Counted from the stretch's first letter, positions 7,906 to 17,057 are shown. The stretch: 64,000 nt of DNA from Hamadaea tsunoensis DSM 44101 (GCF_000428945.1 NZ_AUAX01000003.1:1-64000); one strand, 5' to 3'. A program made the numbers and translations. The notes: a model not told the origin generated them from the sequence alone.

Positions 7906-8403
7906 TCAGTGATACTGGTGCACCACGGCGTGACCCCTGCCCCGCCCGATCATCCACCGGTTGACCGGCCAGGTCACGACGAACGCGAGCGCCAGCGAGA
8001 ACGCCAGCGACCCCCAGAAGAGCAGGTCGCCGAGGCCGGCGTCCATCGCGCCGGGAACCCCCACCATCACCGTGTTGTCGATCAGCTCCATGACCGCGAT
8101 CGACACCGTGTCGGCGGCCAGCGCCACCTTGGCCGCGGCCGCGAAACCGAGGCCGGCCTTCAGCACACCGCGCATCGTCAGGGCGTAGCCGAAGACGAAC
8201 GCGAGGATGATCGAGACCACCACGGTCGTGGCGTTGTGCCACCCGAAAGCGGTCCCCAGCACCATCCCCAGCACTTCACCGATCGCACACCCGGTCAGGC
8301 AGTGCAACGTGGCCTGAGCCGCCATCCGCCACAGACCTCCGGCACCTTGCCCCTGATGCCCCTGATGATCCATATGCCCGTGCTGCATGTGCTCGTGATC
8401 CAT
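7906..8403 (-). CDS. DUF4396 membrane protein with His-rich N-terminus
   Basis: A 165-aa membrane protein of the DUF4396 family. The N-terminus (MDHEHMQHGHMDHQGHQG) is packed with His and Met, suiting Cu/Zn-type metal binding. About four transmembrane helices follow, with a CLTGCAIGE pair of Cys in the first. A longer frame opens to 8493, but the promoter geometry favours the ATG at 8403: -35 TTGATA, 17-bp spacer, -10 TATCTT, then 6 nt to ATG. A perfect palindrome typical of CsoR-family copper operators fills the spacer and -10. No CsoR gene or copper ATPase is in the window. Function is unknown; metal-responsive expression is inferred. Confidence 0.8.
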   Translation of the reverse strand: MDHEHMQHGHMDHQGHQGQGAGGLWRMAAQATLHCLTGCAIGEVLGMVLGTAFGWHNATTVVVSIILAFVFGYALTMRGVLKAGLGFAAAAKVALAADTVSIAVMELIDNTVMVGVPGAMDAGLGDLLFWGSLAFSLALAFVVTWPVNRWMIGRGRGHAVVHQYH

Positions 8404-8409
8404 ACAGCA

Positions 8410-8438
8410 AAGATACCCCCAGGGGGTATGACTATCAA
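8410..8438 (-). promoter_or_regulatory. Promoter with CsoR-type operator
   Basis: On the minus strand: -35 TTGATA (8438-8433), 17-bp spacer, -10 TATCTT (8415-8410), start codon at 8403. The 17-bp palindrome ATACCCCCAGGGGGTAT (8413-8429) overlaps the spacer and -10, and matches the C-run/G-run form of CsoR/RcnR-family operators. Binding there would block RNA polymerase. Confidence 0.75.
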
Positions 8439-8612
8439 GATCCACCCACCCGCGCGCCGGCGGCGAACGACGGCGAAGGATGCGTCGCCCCACTCACCTG
8501 GCAGTGAGGCGCCCCAGCGCCGAACGGTCTCCCGCGCGAGGAGCGGAGGTGAGATCGACGAACCCGGGACATGAACTTGATCCTAAAAAAGATCTTGAAC
8601 TTGATCGAAAAA

Positions 8613-9716
8613 TCACCCCCACCAGAAGAGCGTGGCGATGACCGCGTAGAGCGCGATCATGACCGCCCCTTCGAGCCAGTTGCTCTCCCCGTCGAACATC
8701 GCGAGCGCGAGGATGACCACCGTCAGCAGCACCGCCGCCACCAGCAGCGGGGCGAAGACCAGCGTGAGCGTGGTCGCGGTGAGGAGGCTGAGCAGGACCA
8801 GGGCCGGCGCCATGACCAGCGCGATCTGCAGCGGGCTGTTGATGATGACGCTGACCGCGTAGTTCATCTGGTTGCGGGCGGCGAGCTGGATGCCGACGAC
8901 GTTCTCGATGGCGTTGCCCGCGATGGCCACGATGACGAGGCCCGCGAACGCCTGCGAGATGCCGAGCTGATCCATGGCCGGGGTAAGGGCGGCGACGAAC
9001 CAGTCCGAGACGAAGGCCGCCCCCACGCTCGCGGCAGCCAGCAGCGTGACCGCGAGCCACAGCGGCCACCGCGGCGGCTCGTGCCCGGCGGTGTCGGCGG
9101 GCTCGGCCCCCTTGCGCCGGCGCAGCGAGGCGGGCAGCGACAGCGCGAAGATCCCCAGCAGCACGATGGAGATCACGATGGACAGTGCCCGCTCATGCTG
9201 GGCCACCGGCGCGTGCAGGAGGTCGGCGAGCGCCGGCAGGACCATGGCCGAGGTCGCCAGGAACAGCAGGACGACCGTCGAGCGGATCTGCGCCGAGTCG
9301 AACTTCTGCGACCCGTGCTTCAACCCGCCGACGAGGAAGGCCGCCCCCAGCACCAGCAGGGCGTTGGACAGGATCGAGCCGATGATCGAGGCCTGCACGA
9401 CCCCGATGAGCCCCGCTTTCAGGGCGAAGAAGCCGATGAACAGCTCCGGCAGGTTGCCCAGCGCGCTCTGCAGCACGCCCGTCGCGCCGGCGCCCAGCCG
9501 GTCGCCCAGTTGCTCCACGGATCGGCCGACGAGCGAGGCGAGGAGCGCGACCGCCAGCGCGGCGGCGACGAACGCGACCACCACGGGCAGGCCGGCGTAG
9601 TGGCACAGGGCCGCGAAGCCTATCGCCACCCCAGATCCTATGAGGATCACCAGATCGGAACGGATGAAAAGGGAAGGACGCACGACTGCGGAGGGGGTGG
9701 CGGACATGGCCGCCAT
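8613..9716 (-). CDS. Ca2+/cation antiporter (CaCA/CAX family)
   Basis: A 367-aa polytopic inner-membrane exchanger. The duplicated alpha-repeats of the CaCA superfamily are visible: SALGNLPELFIGFFALKAG near residues 85-102 and AIAGNAIENVVGIQLAARN in the second half, each with the acidic residue used for cation binding. About 11 hydrophobic helices are present with a basic/acidic loop (LRRRKGAEPADTAGHE) between halves. It probably exchanges Ca2+ for H+ in the manner of ChaA/Cax. The start is uncertain (ATG 9716 or 9707; an upstream TTG at 9734 is less likely); no clear ribosome site is seen. It is upstream of the DUF4396 gene on the same strand but separated by 209 bp. Confidence 0.88.
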   Translation of the reverse strand: MAAMSATPSAVVRPSLFIRSDLVILIGSGVAIGFAALCHYAGLPVVVAFVAAALAVALLASLVGRSVEQLGDRLGAGATGVLQSALGNLPELFIGFFALKAGLIGVVQASIIGSILSNALLVLGAAFLVGGLKHGSQKFDSAQIRSTVVLLFLATSAMVLPALADLLHAPVAQHERALSIVISIVLLGIFALSLPASLRRRKGAEPADTAGHEPPRWPLWLAVTLLAAASVGAAFVSDWFVAALTPAMDQLGISQAFAGLVIVAIAGNAIENVVGIQLAARNQMNYAVSVIINSPLQIALVMAPALVLLSLLTATTLTLVFAPLLVAAVLLTVVILALAMFDGESNWLEGAVMIALYAVIATLFWWG

Positions 9717-9765
9717 GATGGCAGAACAGATCAACTCCCGCGCGCCGGGAAAGCCTTACGGGACC

Positions 9766-10503
9766 TCACCCCGTGACGCGGCCGCCCGACAGGTCGATCG
9801 TGACGCCCGTCAGCCAGGACGCCGAGTCGGAGGCCAGGAACAACGCGGCCGAGGCGACGTCGGCCGGCGTACCGAGGCGTTGGAGGGGATGGCCCTGCGC
9901 GACCTGTTCCTGGACCTGCGGCGGCATCATCGCCGCCACCCGCTCGGTGAGGATGGACGACGGTGCGATGCAGTTCACGCGTACGCCGGCCGGGCCGATC
10001 TCCGTCGCGAGGTGCCGGACCAGCATGACGAGCCCCGCGTTGGCCGCCCCGTACGCGACGTTCGCCTTGCTCGGCTGCCGCCCCGAGGTCGAGGACATCG
10101 CGATGATCGAGCCCCGGCCGCGGTCGATCATGGCCGGCAGGAAGGCGCGGATGGTCAGGAAGGCCGAGGTCAGGTCGGCGTCGATGATCTCGCGCCAGCG
10201 TTCCGGGCTCATCGCGGCGGCTGGCTCGGGCCGGCCCTGCCCCCCGGCGAAGGCGCACAGGACGTCGACCGGACCGGCCTGATCGGCGATCGCGGAGATC
10301 GCGGCGAAGTCGGTCACGTCGGCGACGTAGGGCGTACCGCCCGTCTCGGCGGCGACCTTGTCGAGGGCCTCCCGGTCCCGGCCGACCACGCAGACGCGGG
10401 CGCCCTGATCGGCGAACGCCCTGGCGACCCCGGCGCCGATACCGCGGGAGCCACCGGTGATCACGACCGTCCGGTCGCGCAGGTCCGGATACGTAGCAGT
10501 CAT
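9766..10503 (-). CDS. SDR-family oxidoreductase, YxxxN variant
   Basis: A 245-aa short-chain dehydrogenase/reductase fold: TGGSRGIG cofactor loop near residue 17, the DVTDF segment, the FAGG stretch in place of NNAG, and the Ser of AMSSTSG. The catalytic tetrad is altered: the usual YxxxK is Y-G-A-A-N here, checked on the DNA as tac ggg gcg gcc aac. Loss of the Lys normally impairs hydride-transfer chemistry, so this may be a specialised or weakly active member. Start ATG 10503; the longer frame to 10563 overlaps the promoter of the divergent permease. Substrate unknown. Confidence 0.85.
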   Translation of the reverse strand: MTATYPDLRDRTVVITGGSRGIGAGVARAFADQGARVCVVGRDREALDKVAAETGGTPYVADVTDFAAISAIADQAGPVDVLCAFAGGQGRPEPAAAMSPERWREIIDADLTSAFLTIRAFLPAMIDRGRGSIIAMSSTSGRQPSKANVAYGAANAGLVMLVRHLATEIGPAGVRVNCIAPSSILTERVAAMMPPQVQEQVAQGHPLQRLGTPADVASAALFLASDSASWLTGVTIDLSGGRVTG

Positions 10504-10594
10504 GGGCTCATCATCGAACACGCCGCAGCGAGCGGCATCCGGTGGATCCCCTGAACCGGACACACGGGCCTCTCCGCCTCATTACCCTCAGATC

Positions 10595-11647
10595 ATGACG
10601 GGGCGACACGAGACGGTGACCCAGCGACCCTGGCAGCGCTGGCGGTGGACCCGGTGGCTGGCCGACAACGGCGTCTCCACCCGCTCGGCCGGGCTCGTGA
10701 TCGGCGTACTGCTTCTGCAGCTCGGGTTCATCGCGAGCTACCTGGCCGCCTTCCACGAGCCGAAGCCGCACGAGATCGCCGTCGCGGTCACCAGCGCCCA
10801 GACCGCGACCCAGCTCAACGCCCTGCCCGGCGATCCCGTCAAAGCCGAGGTGTACGCGACCGACGCGGCCGCCCGGCAGGCGATCGAGGACCGGAACGCG
10901 TACGGGGCGTACCTGAACGGGGCGCAGTCGGACACCCTGCTCGTGGCGGGCGCCAACGGCTCGACGCTGTCCCTCGCCCTGGCGGACATCTTCACGCAGG
11001 TCAACAAGCAGACCGGTCGGCCGCTGGTGGTGACCGACATCAAGCCGCTGCCGAACGGGGACCCCCGCGGCCTGTCCGGCTTCTACCTGATCGTCGGCTG
11101 GACCGTCGGCGGCTACCTGGTCGCCTCGGCGCTCAGCATCAGCGTCGGATCGCGCCCGGCCAACAGCAAGCGGGCCGGCGTACGCCTGGCCGCGCTCGCG
11201 ATCTACTCGGTCGTCTCGGGGATCGCCGGGACCGCCGTCAGCTACTGGATCGTCGGCGGAATGCCGCACCACTACGTCCCGCTCGCGGCCATGGGCGCGC
11301 TGCTCGTCTTCGGGGTCGGCGCGACTACCATGGCGTTGCAGGTCGTCTCCAGCATCCTCGGCATCGGCCTGGCCGTGCTGCTGTTCGTCATCCTCGGCAA
11401 TCCGAGCGCGGGCGGGGCGTACCCGAGTCCGCTGCTGCCCGGATTCTGGCGGGCGATCGGGCCGTGGCTGCCGCCGGGCGCGGGCATGTCGGCGTTCCGC
11501 GGGATCGTCTACTTCGGAAACGCGAAGATCGGCTTCCCGCTCCTGGTCCTGGCCGGGTACGCGCTCGTCGGCACCGCCGGCACGCTGCTGTTCGCGGCGC
11601 GGCGGCCGAAGGTCGCGGACGCTATTGACGAATTCGGTACGGATTGA
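10595..11647 (+). CDS. ABC-2-like / YhgE-type membrane protein
   Basis: A 350-aa membrane protein: N-terminal TM helix (GLVIGVLLLQLGFIASYL), a ~150-aa extracytoplasmic domain, then five to six TM helices. It is a clear paralog of the protein at 23518-24528, sharing PLP(N/S)GDPRG before the second TM and LGNP(S/L)(A/S)G and W-LPPGA near the end. The topology resembles ABC-2 permease or DUF3533 proteins without a linked ATPase. The ATG at 10595 has a -10-like TACCCT exactly 6 nt upstream (10583-10588), suggesting a leaderless start; the longer frame to 10457 overlaps the divergent SDR gene. Role unknown, perhaps export or stress-related. Confidence 0.75.
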   Translation: MTGRHETVTQRPWQRWRWTRWLADNGVSTRSAGLVIGVLLLQLGFIASYLAAFHEPKPHEIAVAVTSAQTATQLNALPGDPVKAEVYATDAAARQAIEDRNAYGAYLNGAQSDTLLVAGANGSTLSLALADIFTQVNKQTGRPLVVTDIKPLPNGDPRGLSGFYLIVGWTVGGYLVASALSISVGSRPANSKRAGVRLAALAIYSVVSGIAGTAVSYWIVGGMPHHYVPLAAMGALLVFGVGATTMALQVVSSILGIGLAVLLFVILGNPSAGGAYPSPLLPGFWRAIGPWLPPGAGMSAFRGIVYFGNAKIGFPLLVLAGYALVGTAGTLLFAARRPKVADAIDEFGTD

Positions 11648-11687
11648 CCCCTCGACAGGGAGCCGCCCGGTTGGCCAGACTCGGAGC

Positions 11688-12212
11688 ATGGCTGGCAGAC
11701 GCGGGCGTCTGGCCCTCGCCCTCGCGGAGGCGGGAGTCTGGCGCTCGGCCGACCCCGAGGAACGCGAGCGGCAGTTCGCGGCCGTCCTGTCCGGCGACTA
11801 TCCCTTGAACCTGCCGGTCTTCGACGACGTGACCTTCCCGGCCGACGGGGAGGCGCTCACCGAGGGCGGTGTGGAGAAGCTGCTCGACGCGATGACTCCC
11901 GCGCTCGCCGAACACGGGCTGGCGTTGCGCGTACGCCGGTTGCGCCGCGACGAGCACGACTACGTGATCGACGTGAACGGCCGGTTCTGCCGGATCCGGA
12001 CGGCCGGGGAGCAGGGGCGCGCGGCGACCGTCCGGCCGCTCGCGATCGTCAACGACCTGCTCGCCGCCGCCGGTACGCCGTTACGCGTGTTCACCCTGTA
12101 CGCGGGCGGGAGCGAGGGGCTGGCGCTGCTGCTGGACCCGCGGGTCGTGCGGGCGATGAAACTGAGCGGGTTGTACGACCGCCGCGAGCTACCGGAGCTC
12201 GCGGCGGTGTGA
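11688..12212 (+). CDS. Conserved hypothetical protein (TTA codon)
   Basis: A 174-aa soluble protein that I do not recognise. The start is probably ATG 11688 (MAGRRGRLALALAEAG); an upstream ATG at 11625 overlaps the previous gene. No catalytic motif is visible; the sequence mixes acidic and basic helices with short strands (YVIDVNGRFCRIRT). Codon 132 (12081-12083) is the rare leucine codon TTA, so full translation depends on the tRNA-Leu(UAA) gene found at 51538. It lies 40 bp after the permease gene and may be cotranscribed with it. Confidence 0.7.
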   Translation: MAGRRGRLALALAEAGVWRSADPEERERQFAAVLSGDYPLNLPVFDDVTFPADGEALTEGGVEKLLDAMTPALAEHGLALRVRRLRRDEHDYVIDVNGRFCRIRTAGEQGRAATVRPLAIVNDLLAAAGTPLRVFTLYAGGSEGLALLLDPRVVRAMKLSGLYDRRELPELAAV

Positions 12213-12241
12213 AACCGTTGTGCTACAAGGGATGTGCGGGC

Positions 12242-12841
12242 TCACCGCGCCGGCGGCGGACCCCAGGGCGAAGTGTCGTCCTTGCTCTCGGACGCCGTCG
12301 AGTCCGACGGCCACGCGGAGGCGGCCGGCGTGGTCGCCGTGACCTCCTCGGTGGGACCGTCCGCCGGCCGGTAGGGCTCCGGGGACACCGGCGCCACGGC
12401 CGCGCCGAGCGGCTCCTCGTCCTTCGGCCACCGGCGCCACCGGCCCGCGCTCACGATGCTCACCAGCAGCATCGCGCCGACCACCGGGATGATCCCGTTC
12501 GCCAGCGGGGGCAGCAGGTTGACCGTGTGCCCGGCCACGTCCGACTGCCGGTTGAAGATGTCGTCGGCGGTCTTCGGCACGAAGACGAGAACCGCCGCGC
12601 TCGCGACATAGACGACGCCCGCGACGAGCGGACCGAGGGGTGAGACGCGCAGGCTGCCGATGAGGCCGGCGAGCAGGCCCGCGCCCACGAACACGGCGGC
12701 CGCGACGAGCAGCTTCGAGTCGTAGGCCGTGACCGGCCCCGACTTCTGCACATCGGCGGTGACCGCCGCGCCGTACGCGATGAGCGCCCAGGCCACCGGA
12801 GCGATCACCACTCCAGCCAGCAGGCTCCATAAATGACGCAT
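12242..12841 (-). CDS. Four-helix membrane protein, unknown
   Basis: A 199-aa membrane protein. Four hydrophobic segments (LLAGVVIAPVAWALIAYG, LLVAAAVFVGAGLLAGLIG, LVAGVVYVASAAVLVFV, IIPVVGAMLLVSIV) occupy the first ~135 residues; a Pro/Ser/Glu-rich, disordered cytoplasmic tail follows. No family motif is recognised; similar proteins with a charged tail are common in Micromonosporaceae. ATG start at 12841 with TATAAG nine nt upstream as a possible -10. Convergent with the preceding gene and divergent from the thioesterase. Confidence 0.72.
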   Translation of the reverse strand: MRHLWSLLAGVVIAPVAWALIAYGAAVTADVQKSGPVTAYDSKLLVAAAVFVGAGLLAGLIGSLRVSPLGPLVAGVVYVASAAVLVFVPKTADDIFNRQSDVAGHTVNLLPPLANGIIPVVGAMLLVSIVSAGRWRRWPKDEEPLGAAVAPVSPEPYRPADGPTEEVTATTPAASAWPSDSTASESKDDTSPWGPPPAR

Positions 12842-12906
12842 GTGAGGGACCTTATAGAGTTCCCGCCGCAGCGCAACCCATCGGCGGATGGCCGTAATCT
12901 GACATC

Positions 12907-13419
12907 GTGAACGACACGACGCCCAGGCCGACCGCGTACTCGCGGATCACGTTGAGCCGGATCATGACCGCGCTGGACGTCAATCTCTACGGCACGGTCC
13001 ACGGCGGCGTCATCATGAAGTTCGTCGACGACGCGGCCGGCGCGGTGGCCGCCCGGCACTGCGGGTTCAACGCCGTCACCGTCGCGATCGACGAGATCGA
13101 GCTGATCGTCCCCGTCCGGGTCGGCGACCTGGTGCACGCGAAGTCCCAGGTCAACTGGGTCGGCACGACGTCGCTGGAGATCGGTGTGACGGTCCTCGCC
13201 GAGCGCTGGAACGAGGGCGGCCGCACGCCTGAGCGGGTCGCCACGGCGTACCTCGCGTTCGTCGGGATCGACGAGAACGGCAAGCCGCGCGAGGTCCCCC
13301 CGGTCACCCTGGAGAACGCCACCGATGAGCGCCGCTTCGCCGAGGCGCTCATCCGGCGCGAGCACCGGCTCGCCCGGCGCCGGGCCATCGCGGCCCACCG
13401 CCGCGAACCCCGTAGCTAG
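12907..13419 (+). CDS. Acyl-CoA thioesterase (hotdog fold)
   Basis: A 170-aa hotdog-fold thioesterase of the acyl-CoA hydrolase (YciA/BACH-like) group. The N-terminal half carries the family pattern [20 protein letters not shown], with the catalytic Asp of the VDDAAG helix, and the C-terminal half the strands ETGV/LEIGVTV and [11 protein letters not shown]. It should hydrolyse acyl-CoA esters in the cytoplasm. The GTG at 12907 has a TAATCT -10 box 6 nt upstream (12895-12900), consistent with a leaderless mRNA. Its TAG stop overlaps the purE stop on the other strand (cta at 13416), so the two genes end in each other with a 4-bp overlap. Confidence 0.9.
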   Translation: MNDTTPRPTAYSRITLSRIMTALDVNLYGTVHGGVIMKFVDDAAGAVAARHCGFNAVTVAIDEIELIVPVRVGDLVHAKSQVNWVGTTSLEIGVTVLAERWNEGGRTPERVATAYLAFVGIDENGKPREVPPVTLENATDERRFAEALIRREHRLARRRAIAAHRREPRS

Positions 13420-13901
13420 AGGCTCGCCTGCAGCGCCGCGTTCTTCTCGGCCACGACGTCGATCAGATTCCCGGCGTACGCGACGAGCTTCGCCTGCAGT
13501 TCGGGGTCGGACGCGGCGAGGATGCGTACCGCGAGCAGGCCGGCGTTGCGGGCGTTGCCGATGGCCACCGTGGCGACCGGGATGCCGGCCGGCATCTGCA
13601 CGATCGACATCAGCGAGTCCATGCCGTCCAGGTACTTCAACGGCACCGGTACGCCGATCACCGGCAGCGGCGTCACCGACGCGACCATGCCCGGCAGGGC
13701 CGCCGCGCCCCCCGCGCCCGCGATGATCACCTTGAGGCCGCGGCCGGCCGCCTGCTGCCCGTACTCGATCATCGCGACCGGCGTACGGTGGGCCGAGACC
13801 ACGCTGACCTCGTAGTCCACGCCGAACTCGGCGAGCGCCTCGGCGGCGGCCTTCATGGTCGGCCAGTCGGAGTCGCTGCCCATGATCACGCCGACGGTCA
13901 T
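13416..13901 (-). CDS. purE: N5-carboxyaminoimidazole ribonucleotide mutase
   Basis: A 161-aa PurE class I enzyme of de novo purine synthesis, converting N5-CAIR to CAIR. Diagnostic motifs are GSDSDW near residue 8, SAHRTP around 41 and [13 protein letters not shown] in the middle, plus the [19 protein letters not shown] stretch. Length matches the family. The ATG at 13901 overlaps the purK stop by 4 bp, so the two form a coupled operon read right to left. The 3' end overlaps the thioesterase stop codon. Confidence 0.97.
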   Translation of the reverse strand: MTVGVIMGSDSDWPTMKAAAEALAEFGVDYEVSVVSAHRTPVAMIEYGQQAAGRGLKVIIAGAGGAAALPGMVASVTPLPVIGVPVPLKYLDGMDSLMSIVQMPAGIPVATVAIGNARNAGLLAVRILAASDPELQAKLVAYAGNLIDVVAEKNAALQASL

Positions 13902-15079
13902 GCCGTCCCCTCCCCGGATTCCGCGCTCGGTTCGCTGCCGTAGGTGAGCCAGTGCGCCGCCCGGGCCGCCCGCCGGCGGGTGTCGCCGAGGTCCACGCCC
14001 AGCGCGGTGACATGCCCGATCTTGCGGCCGGGCCGGGTCTGCTTGCCGTAGAGGTGCACCTTGACGCCCGGTTCGGCGGCGAACAGGTGGTGCACCCGCT
14101 CGTCGATCGCCATGCCGCCGTCGGGGCCGCCGAGGACGTTGGCCATCACGACGACCGGGGCGGACATCGACGTGTCGCCCATCGGGTAGTCGAGGACCGC
14201 GCGTACGTGCTGCTCGAACTGGCTCGTCCGGGCGCCCTCGATGGTCCAGTGGCCGCTGTTGTGCGGGCGCATCGCCAGCTCGTTGACGCTGACGCGGCCC
14301 TGCTTGTCGACGAACAGCTCGACGGCGAGCATGCCCACCACGCCGAGCTCGGTGGCGATCCGGATGCCCAGTTCCTGGATCTCCGCCGCCTGCTGCTCCG
14401 GCAGATCGGGCGCGGGCGCGAGCACCTCGACACAGATGCCGTCCTGCTGGACGGTCTCCACCACCGGGTACGCGGCGACCTGTCCGAACGGCGACCGGGC
14501 GACCTGCACGGCGAGTTCGCGGTCGAGGTCGACCTTCTCCTCGGCCATGAGGTCGACGCCGCCGTCGAGCAGCGCCCGGGCGTCCTCCGGCGAGTGCAGC
14601 ACCCAGACGCCCTTGCCGTCGTAGCCGCCGGTGACCGCCTTGCCGATGACCGGCCAGCCGACCTCGTCGCCGAACGCCTTCAGGTCCTCGGGCGAGTCGA
14701 CCGGCGTCCAGCGGGGCATCGGCGCGCCGAGCTCCCCCAGGCGTACGCGCATCGCCCGCTTGTTCTGCGCGAAGTGCAGCGCGTCGGCCGACGGGTACAG
14801 CGTGACCCCTTCGGCGGCGAGCGTGCGGATGAAGTCGCCGGGCACGTGTTCGTGGTCGAAGGTGACCACGTCGCAGCCCTCGGCGAACGAGCGCAGGGCG
14901 TCGAGGTCGAGGTGGGAGCCGAGCCGGACGTCGGCCGCGACCAGGGCGGCACCGTCGTCGGGCGAGGTGGCGAGTACGCGCAGCGACTGGCCGAGGGCGA
15001 TCGCGGCCTGGTGGGTCATGCGGGCGAGCTGGCCGCCGCCGACCATGCCGACCGTGGGCAGTCCGGTCCTGGTGTCCAT
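13898..15079 (-). CDS. purK: N5-carboxyaminoimidazole ribonucleotide synthase
   Basis: A 393-aa ATP-grasp enzyme that carboxylates AIR to N5-CAIR using ATP and bicarbonate. Visible are the N-terminal nucleotide-fold motif [12 protein letters not shown], the ATP-grasp segment [16 protein letters not shown], and late metal/ATP residues in [18 protein letters not shown]. Start ATG 15079 has a TAGGCT -10 box (15093-15088) 8 nt upstream, the usual sign of a near-leaderless transcript. It is first in a purK-purE operon; the gene further upstream (15147-17057) is on the same strand 67 bp away. Confidence 0.97.
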   Translation of the reverse strand: MDTRTGLPTVGMVGGGQLARMTHQAAIALGQSLRVLATSPDDGAALVAADVRLGSHLDLDALRSFAEGCDVVTFDHEHVPGDFIRTLAAEGVTLYPSADALHFAQNKRAMRVRLGELGAPMPRWTPVDSPEDLKAFGDEVGWPVIGKAVTGGYDGKGVWVLHSPEDARALLDGGVDLMAEEKVDLDRELAVQVARSPFGQVAAYPVVETVQQDGICVEVLAPAPDLPEQQAAEIQELGIRIATELGVVGMLAVELFVDKQGRVSVNELAMRPHNSGHWTIEGARTSQFEQHVRAVLDYPMGDTSMSAPVVVMANVLGGPDGGMAIDERVHHLFAAEPGVKVHLYGKQTRPGRKIGHVTALGVDLGDTRRRAARAAHWLTYGSEPSAESGEGTA

Positions 15080-15146
15080 CGCGCGCAAGCCTACCGAGGC
15101 CGGTCGGCCGCACGCTGCGGGGACACCGCCCGGGGAGACGCAGCCC

Positions 15147-17057
15147 TCACCGCCGCCCCGCCCGGGCCGTGCGCTTGCGGCCGCCGGCGCGGGGCCGGAT
15201 CGCGGCCGTGCGGGCCGGTTCGGCCAGCCCGAGCACCACCGGCGTACGCCGGTCGTCCTGGCCGAACGGGTTGCCCTTCGCGAGCGCCACCGCGGCCGCC
15301 GGGTCCCCGGGTCCGGCGAAGCCGACGAGGCGTACGCCCTCCCCGTCGGCGCCGACGACCGCGCAGCCGGCCAGCCGGGCGAACTGGTCGCCGGTGAGCA
15401 CCTTGGCCAGGGTCGCGAACAGCTCGGCGGCCGCCTCGTCACCGCGCCGGGGACCGGTCACCACGCTGACGTCGGCCGGCGCGGTCGCCTCGCGGCGGGG
15501 CGGGCGTACCGCGCGCATCGCGGGGGTGGTCAGCCGCAGGGCCGGACCGTGCAGGCCGAGGCGTTCACAGAGGGCGACGGCGAGCGTCCGCACCGCTCCA
15601 CCGTGGTCGATCAGCGCCTGCTCGGCCCAGGCGTCCCGGCCGATCCCGCCTTCGGCGGCCCGCAATCGGGCCGACAGCCGGGCCAGGGCCCGCGGCCGGA
15701 TCTCCCACACCCCGCGTACGCCGCCCTGGGCGACCGCGACGGCCTTGGCGGCGACGAGCACGTACCAGGCGACCGGGCTGGCCACCGCCTCGGCGACGTA
15801 CCACGCGAGCTTCTCCGCCAACGGGTCGCCGGGGCGCAGCACATCGGTACGCAACGGCACCCGCCGCCAGTCCGTCCCGTCGATCTCGACGCGCGCGACG
15901 GGTACGGGCGGCGGGACCGGGGCGGCGGCGTACCGGCGCAGCCAGCGGCCCAGCACCAGCCGGCGGTAGAGAACGTCGGCCAGGCCCTCGCGACCGGCGT
16001 GGAACGCGGCCAGTTCGGCGATCGCGGGCGTGGCGTGCCCGGCCGGCTGATCGTGCAGCAGCGTGGCCGCCGCCTCGGTCGCGTTGCGGCGCAACACGTC
16101 CACAACCGGCCGGGTACGCGTACCGGAGCCGGGCCAGGGCTCGTCCGGGGCGAGGATCCGGGGGAACCGCAGCTCCACTCCGTAGCGGCTGCCGATACGG
16201 TCGGCCAGGCGGGCGAGGTGCGCGGCCGGTGGCGCGCCGTCGATCAGCGCGTCGATCTCACCGGCGCACCCGCGCGCGACCATCCATAAGCGATAGTCGT
16301 CCAGGCTCGGCATCGGCTCCCCCACGTCCGCCAGGAACGTGTCGAGGTCCAGGCCGACCGGCACGGGATCGGCGTAGACCGGCAGGTCCGCGAGGCCCAG
16401 TACGGCGTCCACCAGGTCAGCGGCGTCCGGGTCCGAGGCCGCGCGTACTCCCGCTCGGCCTGGAACGGACCGGCGGAGCGCGACGCGCGCGGAGACCGGG
16501 CGACGCGCGGGCGGCCGCGCCTGCATCTCCTCGATCTCGCCACCGCCGAGCCGGATCACCTGACCCGGGCGGACCCGGCGGATGGCGGCGAAGAAGGTCG
16601 CGTCGGTCTCGTCGCACTCGCCGGTGGCGATGAAGGCCGCCACCACCGCCGGGTCCGGATCGGCCGGCACCCCCGCCATGAGCAGCGCCTCCGGCTCGGA
16701 GGCCACCATCGTGCCGCGCGCCGTCCGCGCGAAGTAGAGCGACGGCCCGTCGCCGTTGCAGGCCAGCAGCAGCCCGCGCCCGTCGTGCACGATCACCGCG
16801 TAGGGTTCCGCGCCGCCCAGCAAGCCCGGCAGACCCTTTTCCCGGTACGCCGAGAGCAGTGCTCCGAGCTCGGCGAACCCGTCGACGACCGCTCGGACAC
16901 CATCAACTTCGTGAATCATGGGGAGCGCCGCGCGGACCACGAGGGTGACCGCGCCGACCCGCTGACGGGCGACATCGGCGCCGCGTGGGGCGAGGGCATC
17001 TGCGAGGGCGTCGGCGGTGGGCTGCGGACAGTGGAGCGTTGCGGCGAGGCCGGCCAT
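15147..17057 (-). CDS. Degenerate asparagine-synthase-like protein
   Basis: A 636-aa protein. Residues ~75-170 look like the second half of a class II glutamine amidotransferase domain (YAVIVHDGRGLLLACNGDG, then MVASEPEALLMAG and RRVRPGQVIRLGGGEIE), as in AsnB. The catalytic N-terminal Cys is absent: the protein begins MAGLAATLHC. The rest lacks an obvious PP-loop (SGGxDS) ATP site, so amidotransfer and asparagine synthesis are unlikely; the C-terminal ~250 residues are not assignable. ATG 17057 has TAGCAT 7 nt upstream (17070-17065), a leaderless pattern. Codon 257 (16287-16289 on the plus strand) is a rare TTA leucine codon. Function unknown. Confidence 0.65.
   Translation of the reverse strand: MAGLAATLHCPQPTADALADALAPRGADVARQRVGAVTLVVRAALPMIHEVDGVRAVVDGFAELGALLSAYREKGLPGLLGGAEPYAVIVHDGRGLLLACNGDGPSLYFARTARGTMVASEPEALLMAGVPADPDPAVVAAFIATGECDETDATFFAAIRRVRPGQVIRLGGGEIEEMQARPPARRPVSARVALRRSVPGRAGVRAASDPDAADLVDAVLGLADLPVYADPVPVGLDLDTFLADVGEPMPSLDDYRLWMVARGCAGEIDALIDGAPPAAHLARLADRIGSRYGVELRFPRILAPDEPWPGSGTRTRPVVDVLRRNATEAAATLLHDQPAGHATPAIAELAAFHAGREGLADVLYRRLVLGRWLRRYAAAPVPPPVPVARVEIDGTDWRRVPLRTDVLRPGDPLAEKLAWYVAEAVASPVAWYVLVAAKAVAVAQGGVRGVWEIRPRALARLSARLRAAEGGIGRDAWAEQALIDHGGAVRTLAVALCERLGLHGPALRLTTPAMRAVRPPRREATAPADVSVVTGPRRGDEAAAELFATLAKVLTGDQFARLAGCAVVGADGEGVRLVGFAGPGDPAAAVALAKGNPFGQDDRRTPVVLGLAEPARTAAIRPRAGGRKRTARAGRR

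Noticed and set aside
8573-8606. Two direct copies of gaacttgatc with gatcttg, as another REP-like element
   Set aside because: Shares only GATCTTG with the element at 24537; too short to group with it.
10457-10594. Upstream start for the permease gene at 10457
   Set aside because: It would overlap the divergent SDR gene; ATG 10595 has a -10 box at leaderless spacing.
13952-15397. Plus-strand frame opposite purK and the start of the asparagine-synthase-like gene
   Set aside because: Antisense to recognisable purK motifs; composition-driven open frame.
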